Below are positions 8,371 to 15,903 of a DNA stretch of 22,570 bases, in pieces. The translations under genes and the position numbers were made by a program. The notes beneath the pieces were generated by a model. It made no database searches. It saw only the letters and a list, made by a program, of their open reading frames with translations, and had not been told where the DNA came from. This stretch comes from CAZAYB01 sp964489215 (GTDB taxonomy: Bacteria; Planctomycetota; Phycisphaerae; Sedimentisphaerales; Anaerohalosphaeraceae), in contig CAZAYB010000020.1 in NCBI GenBank assembly GCA_964489215.1, positions 1 through 22,570 of the forward strand, read 5' to 3'. Numbering within the stretch: the stretch's first letter is position 1; each line of letters opens with the position of its first letter.

Positions 8371-10395
8371 TTAGCCGATTACTTTTTTGGCCGCCTTTGC
8401 GACATTGTCACTTGTAATTCCGAATTTCTCGAAGCATTGTTTGGCAGGTGCAGAAGTGCCGTAGCTGTCGAGCCCGATGAAGATTCCGTTATCACCTATC
8501 CATTTATCCCAGCCGAGCCTTACTCCAGCTTCTACCGCTACCCTTGCCTTTACGCTGGCTGGTATAACGCTTTGTTTGTATTCTTCGCTTTGCATTTCGA
8601 AAAGCTTCCAGCAGGGCAGACTTACTACCTGAGCCTTTACGCCGTCTTCGGCAAGCTTTTTGTGCGCTTCCATAGCAACTGTTACTTCAGAACCGGTGGC
8701 AATGAGCAGAACATCGGGATTGTCAACCTTTTCCAGTACATATCCGCCTTTGCTTACTCCGTCTATTATCCCGTACTTTGCCTTGTCCATTACCGGCAGT
8801 CCCTGCCTTGTAAGAGCCATCAAGACAGGTCCCTGTGTATATTCAACGGCGAATTTCCATACAGCTGCCGTTTCGTTAGCATCGGCAGGGCGGAACACCA
8901 GTAAATTCGGCATACATCTAAGCGATGCCAGATGCTCGATCGGCTGATGCGTTGGGCCGTCCTCTCCCAGGCCGATACTGTCGTGCGTATACACAAAAAT
9001 CGAGGGATAATGTGAAAGGGCAGCTACCCTTACAGCCGGTCTCATGTAATCGCTGAATACCAGAAATGTTCCGCCGTAGGCACGTACCAGTCCGCTTACC
9101 GATATGCCGTTTATTATTGACCCCATCCCGTGTTCGCGTACGCCGTATCTGATGTACCTTCCGGAGCAGTTTTCTTTCTGGAAGTCCTCAGCGCCGTCAA
9201 ATTTCGTGTTGTTTGAGGGGGTTAAGTCCGCACTTCCGCCCATTATCAAAGGCAGGGCGGGCATTATCGCGCTTAAAACCTTACCAGAGGCCTTGCGGGT
9301 GGCGATGGAAGTGCCTGTTTCAAAGTCCGGCAAGACTTCCTCGACGTTAATTCCTATTCTGCCGTCTCTTGCCTGGTCTATCTCTTTTGCCAGTTCCGGG
9401 TAAGACTTGGCGTAATTTGCGAATAACTGCTCGAATTCATCCTCGAGCTTTTTGCCTTTATCGACAGAGGCTTTCATGTGGTCGTAAACATCCTGGGGTA
9501 CCTCGAAAGTCTTTTCCGGGTCCCAGCCGAACTTTTCCTTAATCAGTTTAATCTCTTCGTCGCCTAAAGGTGAACCGTGTGCTCCGTGTGTGTCCTGCAT
9601 ATTTGGACTTCCGTAAGCGATATGAGAGCGGAACTTTATAAGCGTCGGTGCCTTTGTCTGCTTTTTGGCGTTGTTTATCGCCTTTTCAAGCTTTTTCATA
9701 TCGTTGCCGTCAGACTTGATTTCAACCACGTTCCAGCCGTAAGCTTCATAACGGGCGGCTACATCTTCGGTAAATGAAAGCTCTGTTTTGCCGTCGATAG
9801 TGATGCTGTTGTCATCGTAGATTACTATCAGGTTATCCAGTCCGAGATGGCCTGCCAGACTGCTTGCCTCTGAGGATACTCCCTCTTCAAGGTCGCCGTC
9901 ACCGCAAATTACATATACATTGTAATCGAAAAGGTTGAATTTGTCCTTATTATACCTTGCCGACAGGTACTTTTGGGCTATGCACATCCCTACGGAGTTT
10001 GAGATTCCCTGGCCCAGCGGTCCTGTTGTAACCTCAACCCCAGGCGTGTGTCCGTATTCTGGATGGCCGGGTGTAAGAGAGCCCATCTGTCGGAAGTTTT
10101 TCAGCTCATCGAGCGTTACCGCGTCATAGCCTGTAAGATGAAGCAGTGAGTACAGCAGCATACTGCCGTGTCCTGCCGAGAGGACGAATCTGTCGCGGTT
10201 TACCCATTTTGGATTGGCTGGGTTATGTCTTAAATGTTTCATCCATACGGTATATGCAGCTGTTGCCATACCCATAGGCATACCCGGATGGCCGCTGTTG
10301 GCCTTTTGTACGCCGTCCATGGCTAAAAACCGTATCGTTTGTACACATAATTCATCCAGTTCGGATAATCCCGGATAATTTTCAACTAATGCCAT
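8371..10395 (-). CDS. tkt: transketolase
   Basis: Thiamine-diphosphate enzyme of the non-oxidative pentose phosphate pathway that moves two-carbon units between ketose and aldose phosphates. 674 residues, the usual full length. Seen are the substrate-side histidine motif NSGHPGMPMG (33-42), LSAGHGSMLLYS (72-83), TTGPLGQGISNSVGM (about 123-137), the ThDP motif GDGDLEEG (165-172) ending in DDNSI, the catalytic glutamate in VREHGMGSI (about 424), and HDSIGLGEDGPTHQPIEHLA. The start is well supported: TAGGAG lies eight bases before the ATG. It has its own terminator and a long structured leader, so it is probably monocistronic. Its proximity to pfkA is consistent with a central-carbon cluster. 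Confidence 0.97.
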   Translation of the reverse strand: MALVENYPGLSELDELCVQTIRFLAMDGVQKANSGHPGMPMGMATAAYTVWMKHLRHNPANPKWVNRDRFVLSAGHGSMLLYSLLHLTGYDAVTLDELKNFRQMGSLTPGHPEYGHTPGVEVTTGPLGQGISNSVGMCIAQKYLSARYNKDKFNLFDYNVYVICGDGDLEEGVSSEASSLAGHLGLDNLIVIYDDNSITIDGKTELSFTEDVAARYEAYGWNVVEIKSDGNDMKKLEKAINNAKKQTKAPTLIKFRSHIAYGSPNMQDTHGAHGSPLGDEEIKLIKEKFGWDPEKTFEVPQDVYDHMKASVDKGKKLEDEFEQLFANYAKSYPELAKEIDQARDGRIGINVEEVLPDFETGTSIATRKASGKVLSAIMPALPLIMGGSADLTPSNNTKFDGAEDFQKENCSGRYIRYGVREHGMGSIINGISVSGLVRAYGGTFLVFSDYMRPAVRVAALSHYPSIFVYTHDSIGLGEDGPTHQPIEHLASLRCMPNLLVFRPADANETAAVWKFAVEYTQGPVLMALTRQGLPVMDKAKYGIIDGVSKGGYVLEKVDNPDVLLIATGSEVTVAMEAHKKLAEDGVKAQVVSLPCWKLFEMQSEEYKQSVIPASVKARVAVEAGVRLGWDKWIGDNGIFIGLDSYGTSAPAKQCFEKFGITSDNVAKAAKKVIG

Positions 10396-10879
10396 CGCAA
10401 ACTCTCCTAATAAATAAAATGAATAAATACCGGTTCGTTATTTAATTAAGCAGACTGGGTTTTAACAGCCCGGCTGTGAATATTATCAGCAAAACAGCCG
10501 TCTCTGCAAGTTATTTTACTATACTTTTTTTGTACATTAGCATTGTAAATCTTACTGAAACAAACATAAACGAAAAGAAACGGCAGATGTCATTAAAAAT
10601 TGGTACCTAAGGTCCAGGCAGGTTATTGATTTTAATTAAATTATTAAGGGCTGGCAGATATAATTATAATTGTGTGAACAAAAAAGGGTCTCTCAAAGTA
10701 TATGGTATTGTACGTTACTAACAGATGTAACAGCATACCTGTGTATTTTTGTCCACAATAGTTGGTTGCGGGTGATTTATTTTCTTAAGATGAGTTGAGT
10801 ATATGTTGTTTTAAGTAAAGGGGTTACGCAAAGGGAATAATCAAGGTCGTTTTTTTTGTGCCGTGAGGCTCAAAATGGC
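10396..10879. other. non-coding AT-rich intergenic region between tkt and folC
   Basis: About 480 bases without a convincing gene. The left part is the probable tkt promoter and leader (TATAGT on the minus strand at 10519-10524). The right part, 10600-10879, is AT-rich, with one DnaA-box-like TTGTCCACA at 10749-10757 and a short tandem TGAGTTGAGT at 10791-10800. No RNA gene or repeat array is recognised. Confidence 0.6.
10466..10501 (-). promoter_or_regulatory. competing hairpins in the tkt leader
   Basis: On the plus strand ACAGCCCGGCTGT (10466-10478) is itself an inverted repeat, and its right half CGGCTGT (10472-10478) also pairs with ACAGCCG (10495-10501). The two hairpins cannot form together. 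They lie about 70-105 bases upstream of the tkt start and downstream of a TATAGT-like -10 element (10519-10524, minus strand) that lacks a good -35. This is arranged like a switching leader, but no clear terminator or sequestered ribosome binding site is seen. Confidence 0.3.
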
Positions 10880-10908
10880 TTGACCCTGATAAATTGTTAT
10901 GTTATATT
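10880..10908 (+). promoter_or_regulatory. sigma-70-type promoter of folC
   Basis: TTGACC (10880-10885), a 17-base spacer, then TATATT (10903-10908). Each hexamer matches the consensus at five of six positions. Transcription would start at about 10914-10916, only 2-4 bases before the preferred folC ATG at 10918, so the message would be nearly leaderless. Confidence 0.6.
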
Positions 10909-10917
10909 AATGGGTCT

Positions 10918-12372
10918 ATGGTGACAACACGGAAAAAGAGTAAAAAGTCTGCCGGCAGAAAGAAAAGTACCGGCAAGAAAAAGGCTTGTGCATCTTCAGT
11001 AAAACGGAAGACTAAAGCCTTTAAAACGTATGATAAAGCGCTGCGCTATCTGTTTGACAAAACTGACTACGAAAAGCAAAGGCGTCTGCGCTATAATGTG
11101 ACAACTTTTGACCTTACCCGGATGCAGAAACTGCTTAAGGGGCTCGGTAATCCTCACCGCAAGATAAAGACGGTTCATATCGCAGGTACCAAGGGCAAAG
11201 GCTCTACCGCTGCGATGCTTGCCAGGATGCTCGAGGCCAACAAGTACAAGGTAGGGGTATATTCGTCGCCGCACGTTATAACGCTGCATGAAAGAATTAC
11301 GGTCAACGGTGAAATGGTAACAGATTCCCAGATGACCGACCTTATAAACAGGGTATACAGTACCGTTGAAAAGATGTCCAAAAAGGATGATTCGCCTACC
11401 TTTTTCGAGATAATGACCGCAATTGCGTTTTTGCATTTCAGCGATGAAGAGGTCGACATTGGGGTAATCGAGACCGGTCTTGGCGGCAGGCTCGACAGCA
11501 CCAACGTCATAGAGCCTTCAGTGGTGGGGATAACCAGTATAAGTATCGACCACCAGGCACTGCTTGGCTCGACGCTTAACAGTATCGCAAAGGAAAAAGC
11601 AGGCGTTATCAAAAAAGGTGTACCGGTTGTAACAGTTCCCCAGGAGCCCGAGGCGATGGGTGTACTCAAGAGGTTCGCAACCTCTACCAAGGCTCCGCTT
11701 AGTGTGACCGGCCATGATATAGATTTTTCTTACAGGTTCGAATCTTCCAGAGAGCACGGACCTCATACAAGGATATGCGTAAATACACCCAACAGCAGGT
11801 TTGAGCACTTACGGGTGCCGCTGCCGGGCGAACACCAGGCTATTAACTGCGGACTTGCTCTTGCTATGCTGGATAAGCTTAAAACCAGCGGATACCTGAT
11901 TGACGACGAAAAGGCAATGCAGGGTCTCAAAAGTGTATCGCTTATCGGCAGGATGGAAATCATAACCCATGACCCTCGGGTGATTGTAGACGCTGCCCAT
12001 AACGCCGCCAGTATCAAGGCGCTTAACCACGCTATAGGTCAGCATGTACCTTATGATTCGATGATTGTCATATTCGGCTGTAATGCTGATAAGGATATTG
12101 ACGGTATGCTTAATCAGCTCCAGTACGGGGCAGATAAGGTTATCTTTACCAGGTCAAACTCGCCAAAAGCTGCTGACCCTGAAGAACTGGCAGAAAAGTA
12201 TACCGAGATTTGCGGTAAGATGTGCCAGACAGCCCTTACTTTAAGGTCGGCGCTTAGAATCGCAAAAAGTGCCGTCTCCCGTGAGGACCTTATCTGCATA
12301 ACCGGCAGCTTCTATCTGGTCGGTCAGGCCAAGGAACAGCTTCAGGAGTCGGCTGTCACTGTAACTGTATAA
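10918..12372 (+). CDS. folC: bifunctional folylpolyglutamate synthase / dihydrofolate synthase, with lysine-rich N-terminal tail
   Basis: Mur-ligase-fold enzyme that adds glutamate to dihydropteroate or to reduced folates with ATP. The P-loop motif HIAGTKGKGSTAAMLARM is at about residues 87-104. It is followed by YSSPHVITLHERI, FFEIMTAIAFLHF, ETGLGGRLDSTNV, the SIDHQALLG metal or ATP-side block and KEKAGVIKKGVPVV. The C-terminal domain has GRMEII and DAAHNAASI. The frame is open from an ATG at 10894, but that codon lies inside the promoter spacer, so the ATG at 10918 is chosen, giving 484 residues. The first 35 or so residues are almost all Lys, Arg, Ser, Ala and Gly, like histone H1-type tails; most FolC proteins lack such an extension. 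The gene stands alone and converges with the TauE-like permease. Confidence 0.93.
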   Translation: MVTTRKKSKKSAGRKKSTGKKKACASSVKRKTKAFKTYDKALRYLFDKTDYEKQRRLRYNVTTFDLTRMQKLLKGLGNPHRKIKTVHIAGTKGKGSTAAMLARMLEANKYKVGVYSSPHVITLHERITVNGEMVTDSQMTDLINRVYSTVEKMSKKDDSPTFFEIMTAIAFLHFSDEEVDIGVIETGLGGRLDSTNVIEPSVVGITSISIDHQALLGSTLNSIAKEKAGVIKKGVPVVTVPQEPEAMGVLKRFATSTKAPLSVTGHDIDFSYRFESSREHGPHTRICVNTPNSRFEHLRVPLPGEHQAINCGLALAMLDKLKTSGYLIDDEKAMQGLKSVSLIGRMEIITHDPRVIVDAAHNAASIKALNHAIGQHVPYDSMIVIFGCNADKDIDGMLNQLQYGADKVIFTRSNSPKAADPEELAEKYTEICGKMCQTALTLRSALRIAKSAVSREDLICITGSFYLVGQAKEQLQESAVTVTV

Positions 12373-12412
12373 GCCGATACGCTTAAGGCAGTAATGCATT
12401 TGTCTATCCGAA

Positions 12413-13297
12413 CTATCCGAAGGTCATTATCGCAAGTTTAGCCGCTATTATCAGCACCGCTGCTGCGACTACCCACACGAATTGACTGCGCAGCTTATTG
12501 TCCTTTACTTTAAGCCCGATGTGAGTGCCGATATATGTTCCCCCGATACCGCCTGCCAGCATGAAAAGCCAAAGGTACAGGTCGATGTTGTGGTTCTTAA
12601 GGTGGAGTACCGCGGCAATTGCAGATGATATCAGTACCAGCAGCAGTGAGGTTCCTGCCGCTTTTTTAGCGGTCTGGCCGACCAGGTATATAAGTGCAGG
12701 CAGCAGCAAAACTCCTCCGCCTATCCCGAGCAGTCCGGTAAGCAGTCCTATCGAAAGGCCCAGCATGATAAGCGGTATCAGTGAAAGTTTGGGGGTGTGC
12801 AGGGTGGCGAAGTTCATGTGAGGGGGCAGGCTTATTTTTGCGAACTGACCGGTGTGCGGTTTGTCCTGGTTTTTTTTGGACCGGTGTGAGTCGATGAACA
12901 AAAACACTGTCAGGATGACGAGCATAATCAAAAATAAACAGTACAGTATATACTGAATTGCGGTGTGTTCCTTTCCGAGTATTGTTATCGGCGGCAGCTG
13001 TTCGAGCTTTTCCAGCAGGGCAACGCCGACAGCAACTCCTATTATTGAACCTATCGAGAGCATCGCGGCAAGCTTTGCGTCTACGGTGCCTGAGCCTTTT
13101 CGCCTCATTATGCCGAATGTGCAGTTTACGACCATTGTCGCTACGCCAGTGCCTACCGCTATCTGGGTTGGTACGGAAATAAGCATAAGCAGGGGGGTAA
13201 GCAAAAATCCGCCTCCTACTCCGAATATACCTGTAAGGGTGCCGATGCCTATGGATATAAGCATAGCGGCGATTAGTATGTGTATTTCGATTGTCAT
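12413..13297 (-). CDS. TauE/SafE-family sulfite exporter / anion permease
   Basis: Inner-membrane protein of 294 residues with about eight predicted transmembrane helices in two repeats. Each half starts with the family's glycine-rich signature: GTLTGIFGVGGGFLLTPLLM near residue 18 and GLLTGLLGIGGGVLLLPALI near 184, each followed by an alanine/threonine-rich helix (AVGTGVATMV and AAGTSLLLVL). A hydrophilic loop at about residues 138-165 separates the halves. Family members export sulfite, sulfoacetate or other small organosulfur anions, or import sulfur compounds; the substrate here cannot be told. The start has no strong ribosome binding site. It lies 118 bases downstream of the DUF4416 gene and converges with folC with 40 bases between stop codons. 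Confidence 0.88.
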   Translation of the reverse strand: MTIEIHILIAAMLISIGIGTLTGIFGVGGGFLLTPLLMLISVPTQIAVGTGVATMVVNCTFGIMRRKGSGTVDAKLAAMLSIGSIIGVAVGVALLEKLEQLPPITILGKEHTAIQYILYCLFLIMLVILTVFLFIDSHRSKKNQDKPHTGQFAKISLPPHMNFATLHTPKLSLIPLIMLGLSIGLLTGLLGIGGGVLLLPALIYLVGQTAKKAAGTSLLLVLISSAIAAVLHLKNHNIDLYLWLFMLAGGIGGTYIGTHIGLKVKDNKLRSQFVWVVAAAVLIIAAKLAIMTFG

Positions 13298-13415
13298 TGT
13301 AATTTCAGGATTATTTAACCGGCCCGGCCGATTGCGTCAAAAACACACAGGTTAGGCAATGGTTCAAAGATATGCAAGAAAAAAGATTTAAAGCAGGGGG
13401 GCATCAGACTTCGGC

Positions 13416-13964
13416 TCATAGTTTGTCCTGGAGCTGCCGAAGCTGGGTTGCCAGTTTTGTTCTTACGCTGTTTAGGTATTCGTGATAGCGGGGCTGTTTG
13501 AAATCGGGGAAGGTAAATGGAAATGACTGCCATGATTTTGAGTATGTCAGGGTAACCTCTGCCCATATTTTTTTGCCGATGTATATTCTGTGAGCGAAGT
13601 TTTTTGTGCTTGCCAGTACCAGTTTTGAAGGCTCGATATAGCCGGGGTCAATGTTGACCGGTCGGGGGCAGCTGGTTTTTGAAGTATCCGCGAGGGTCTG
13701 CTCGAGTTTATTAGCGGCAATTTTTATGTCCGCAAGCTCGGCAGGGTCGATGAGCTTTTCAAAAGCGATAAATGCGCGGATAATATCCGTGCCGATTTGG
13801 TCGTTGTAATAGTCTGTCTGGGTGAAGTGCCAGGTTGGGCTCTTAAGGTCGACCGGGCCGTGGGTTTGTGTAAGGTTATCGACAGCGGCCTCGAGCAGGT
13901 CAGGGCCCGAGGCGAGTATGCCGATGATAAGCTTTACCGGGGCTGGTTCTATAAGTTCCCACAT
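13416..13964 (-). CDS. DUF4416 family protein
   Basis: 182-residue cytoplasmic protein of unknown function. The order PAPVKLIIGILAS at the N-terminus, then GPVDLKSPTWHFTQTDYYNDQIG at about 37-59, NIDPGYIEPSKLVLAS in the middle and a closing basic LTYSKSWQSFPFTFPDF segment matches the DUF4416 pattern, known from anaerobic and planctomycete-like bacteria. No catalytic motif is recognised. No signal peptide or membrane helix is seen. It starts eight bases after the proS stop codon, so it is almost certainly translated from the same message; why a DUF4416 protein should accompany prolyl-tRNA synthetase is unknown. The family call is from memory of the motif order. Confidence 0.75.
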   Translation of the reverse strand: MWELIEPAPVKLIIGILASGPDLLEAAVDNLTQTHGPVDLKSPTWHFTQTDYYNDQIGTDIIRAFIAFEKLIDPAELADIKIAANKLEQTLADTSKTSCPRPVNIDPGYIEPSKLVLASTKNFAHRIYIGKKIWAEVTLTYSKSWQSFPFTFPDFKQPRYHEYLNSVRTKLATQLRQLQDKL

Positions 13965-13972
13965 GTTATGTT

Positions 13973-15718
13973 TTACTTTTGCGGTATAAGTTTTTGTTTC
14001 ATTTCGTCGATGAGCGTTTTTACCTCTTTAGCTGCCTGGTCCACAGGGACCGGGGTAATGTCAGAGCCTGTGCGCAGTTTCAGTTCGGCCTTGCCCTGTT
14101 CGATGGATTTTTTGCCGATGGTTACCCTAAGCGGTATCCCGAGCAAATCGGCGTCGTTGAACTTTACGCCTGCTCTTTCGTCACGGTCGTCGAGCAGTAC
14201 CTCGATGCCCATTTCCATAAGCTGGTTGTATATCTTTTCAGCGGCAGCGGTGATTTCCTCGGTGCTGCCGGCCGGGGTTATTATGACCTCCCAGGGAGCT
14301 ATCGAGACCGGGAAAATCGGTCCGTTTTCGTCATAAGCTGTCTCTATTGCAGAGGCGAGTATTCTGTTTATGCCAATTCCGTAGCAGCCCATAAGGCATG
14401 GTTTTTCGGTGCCGTCTGAGTCGAGGAACTTACAGCCGAGTTTGTCGGAGTATTTTTTGCCGAGCTTGAAGACCTGTCCGACCTCTATACCCTTTCTGAA
14501 GTTTAGCTGTTTGCCGTTGAATGTATCGCCCTGGACAGCGTTTCTTATGTCTGCGACTTTGACGTTTGAACCTGTGATTGGAAAATCTCTTGCAGGTACT
14601 ACGCCTTTTAAGTGGTAGTCTGTCTTGTTGGCACCGGTAACGGCCACGTTCATAACCGCAACAGCGTGGTCGATGAAGATATGGTCGACTTTCTGTGCCA
14701 GGTCAATCGGACCTGCAAAGCCTACCTGTGCGTCGGTAACTTTTGTTATGGTTTCAGCAGAGGCAAGTTCGATATGTGAGCCGGGGAAAAGCTGATTGAT
14801 TTTTTCATCGTTGGCCTCGTGGTCGCCGCGTATTAAAATCGCGACGGTTTTATCGCTGTCGACAGTGTATATCAGGGTCTTTATCAGCTCATTGGGCTTG
14901 ATTTTCAGGAACCTGCACACGTCATCTATTGTGCCGGTATCGGGTGTGTGGACCTCTTTTACAGTTGGCTGGCCCTTTAGCGGTTCCGGTTTGGTAAGCG
15001 GGTCGACGGGAGCTTTTTCGATGTTCCATGCCCTGGAATTGTCCGCGGTGTGGACTATGACATCTTCGCCGTTGCCGCATGGTACGGTGAACTGGTGTGA
15101 GCCTGAGCCGCCCATTTCGCCGGTCTCTGCCTCCACGACCAGATACTCCAGTCCGCACCTTTGGAATATCCTTTCGTAGGCGTTGTACATTTTCCAGTAT
15201 GTGCTGTCGAGAAACTCAGCGGTTGCGTGGAAGCTGTACGCGTCTTTCATTATGAACTCTCTTGAGCGGAGGACACCGAATCGGGGCCGAAACTCGTCCC
15301 TGAACTTGAAAGATATCTGGTACAGATTTAACGGCAGCTGTTTGTATGAGTTAATCTCGCCCGCTGCCAGGTGGGTGATAACCTCCTCTGCGGTAGGTGC
15401 GAGCACGTTTTCCCTGCCGTGCCTGTCGGTAAACCTTGCCATGGTCGGCCCGTAGTCAACGTCCCGTCCTGTCTTTTGCCACAGCTCAAGGGGCTGAACG
15501 GCAGGCATCAGCAGCTCAAGAGCTCCGGTTTTGTTCATTTCTTCCCGGACAATGCTGATTATCTTCATGAGAATCTTCCACCCGGCCGGCAGATAGGCGT
15601 AAGTTCCCGATGCTATTTTCCTCATCAGGCCCGCTCTTAACATAAGCTGATGGCTTGGTATTTCCGCATCTGCGGGTACTTCTTTTACGGTTGGGATTAG
15701 CGTCTGTGTAAATTTCAT
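13973..15718 (-). CDS. proS: prolyl-tRNA synthetase (bacterial type with editing domain)
   Basis: Class II aminoacyl-tRNA synthetase that charges tRNA-Pro. 581 residues, normal for the bacterial form. Motif 1 region is GLMRKIASGTYAYLPAG (30-46). Motif 2 is FRDEFRPRFGVLRSREF (139-155) followed by IMKDAYSFH. The inserted YbaK-like editing domain spans about residues 225-400, including the segment ILIRGDHEANDEKINQL. Motif 3 is CLMGCYGIGINRILAS, and the anticodon-binding domain follows (about 470-570). GGAG eight bases upstream supports the ATG. It is followed at once by the DUF4416 gene and preceded by the histidine kinase gene 185 bases upstream on the same strand. Confidence 0.97.
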   Translation of the reverse strand: MKFTQTLIPTVKEVPADAEIPSHQLMLRAGLMRKIASGTYAYLPAGWKILMKIISIVREEMNKTGALELLMPAVQPLELWQKTGRDVDYGPTMARFTDRHGRENVLAPTAEEVITHLAAGEINSYKQLPLNLYQISFKFRDEFRPRFGVLRSREFIMKDAYSFHATAEFLDSTYWKMYNAYERIFQRCGLEYLVVEAETGEMGGSGSHQFTVPCGNGEDVIVHTADNSRAWNIEKAPVDPLTKPEPLKGQPTVKEVHTPDTGTIDDVCRFLKIKPNELIKTLIYTVDSDKTVAILIRGDHEANDEKINQLFPGSHIELASAETITKVTDAQVGFAGPIDLAQKVDHIFIDHAVAVMNVAVTGANKTDYHLKGVVPARDFPITGSNVKVADIRNAVQGDTFNGKQLNFRKGIEVGQVFKLGKKYSDKLGCKFLDSDGTEKPCLMGCYGIGINRILASAIETAYDENGPIFPVSIAPWEVIITPAGSTEEITAAAEKIYNQLMEMGIEVLLDDRDERAGVKFNDADLLGIPLRVTIGKKSIEQGKAELKLRTGSDITPVPVDQAAKEVKTLIDEMKQKLIPQK

Positions 15719-15903
15719 AAATGACTCCGCTGGTTAACCTTTTAATGATGCCGTTATCGTTAAAATTATCAAAGCGGGCATGATAACGCAGTTTCGTTAG
15801 GTTTGCAAGCAAGAAACGCAGTATATAAGATGCAGGACAGTTATAAGCGTTACATTTTTTTTTGATTAAGGGTCCCGGGTAAAAGCGGCCGTCAGAGCGG
15901 TCC

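Noticed and set aside
10600..10879. Possible replication origin (AT-rich, near mnmG, one DnaA-box-like TTGTCCACA)
   Set aside because: Only one imperfect box, no box cluster, and no dnaA or dnaN nearby; mnmG proximity alone is not sufficient.
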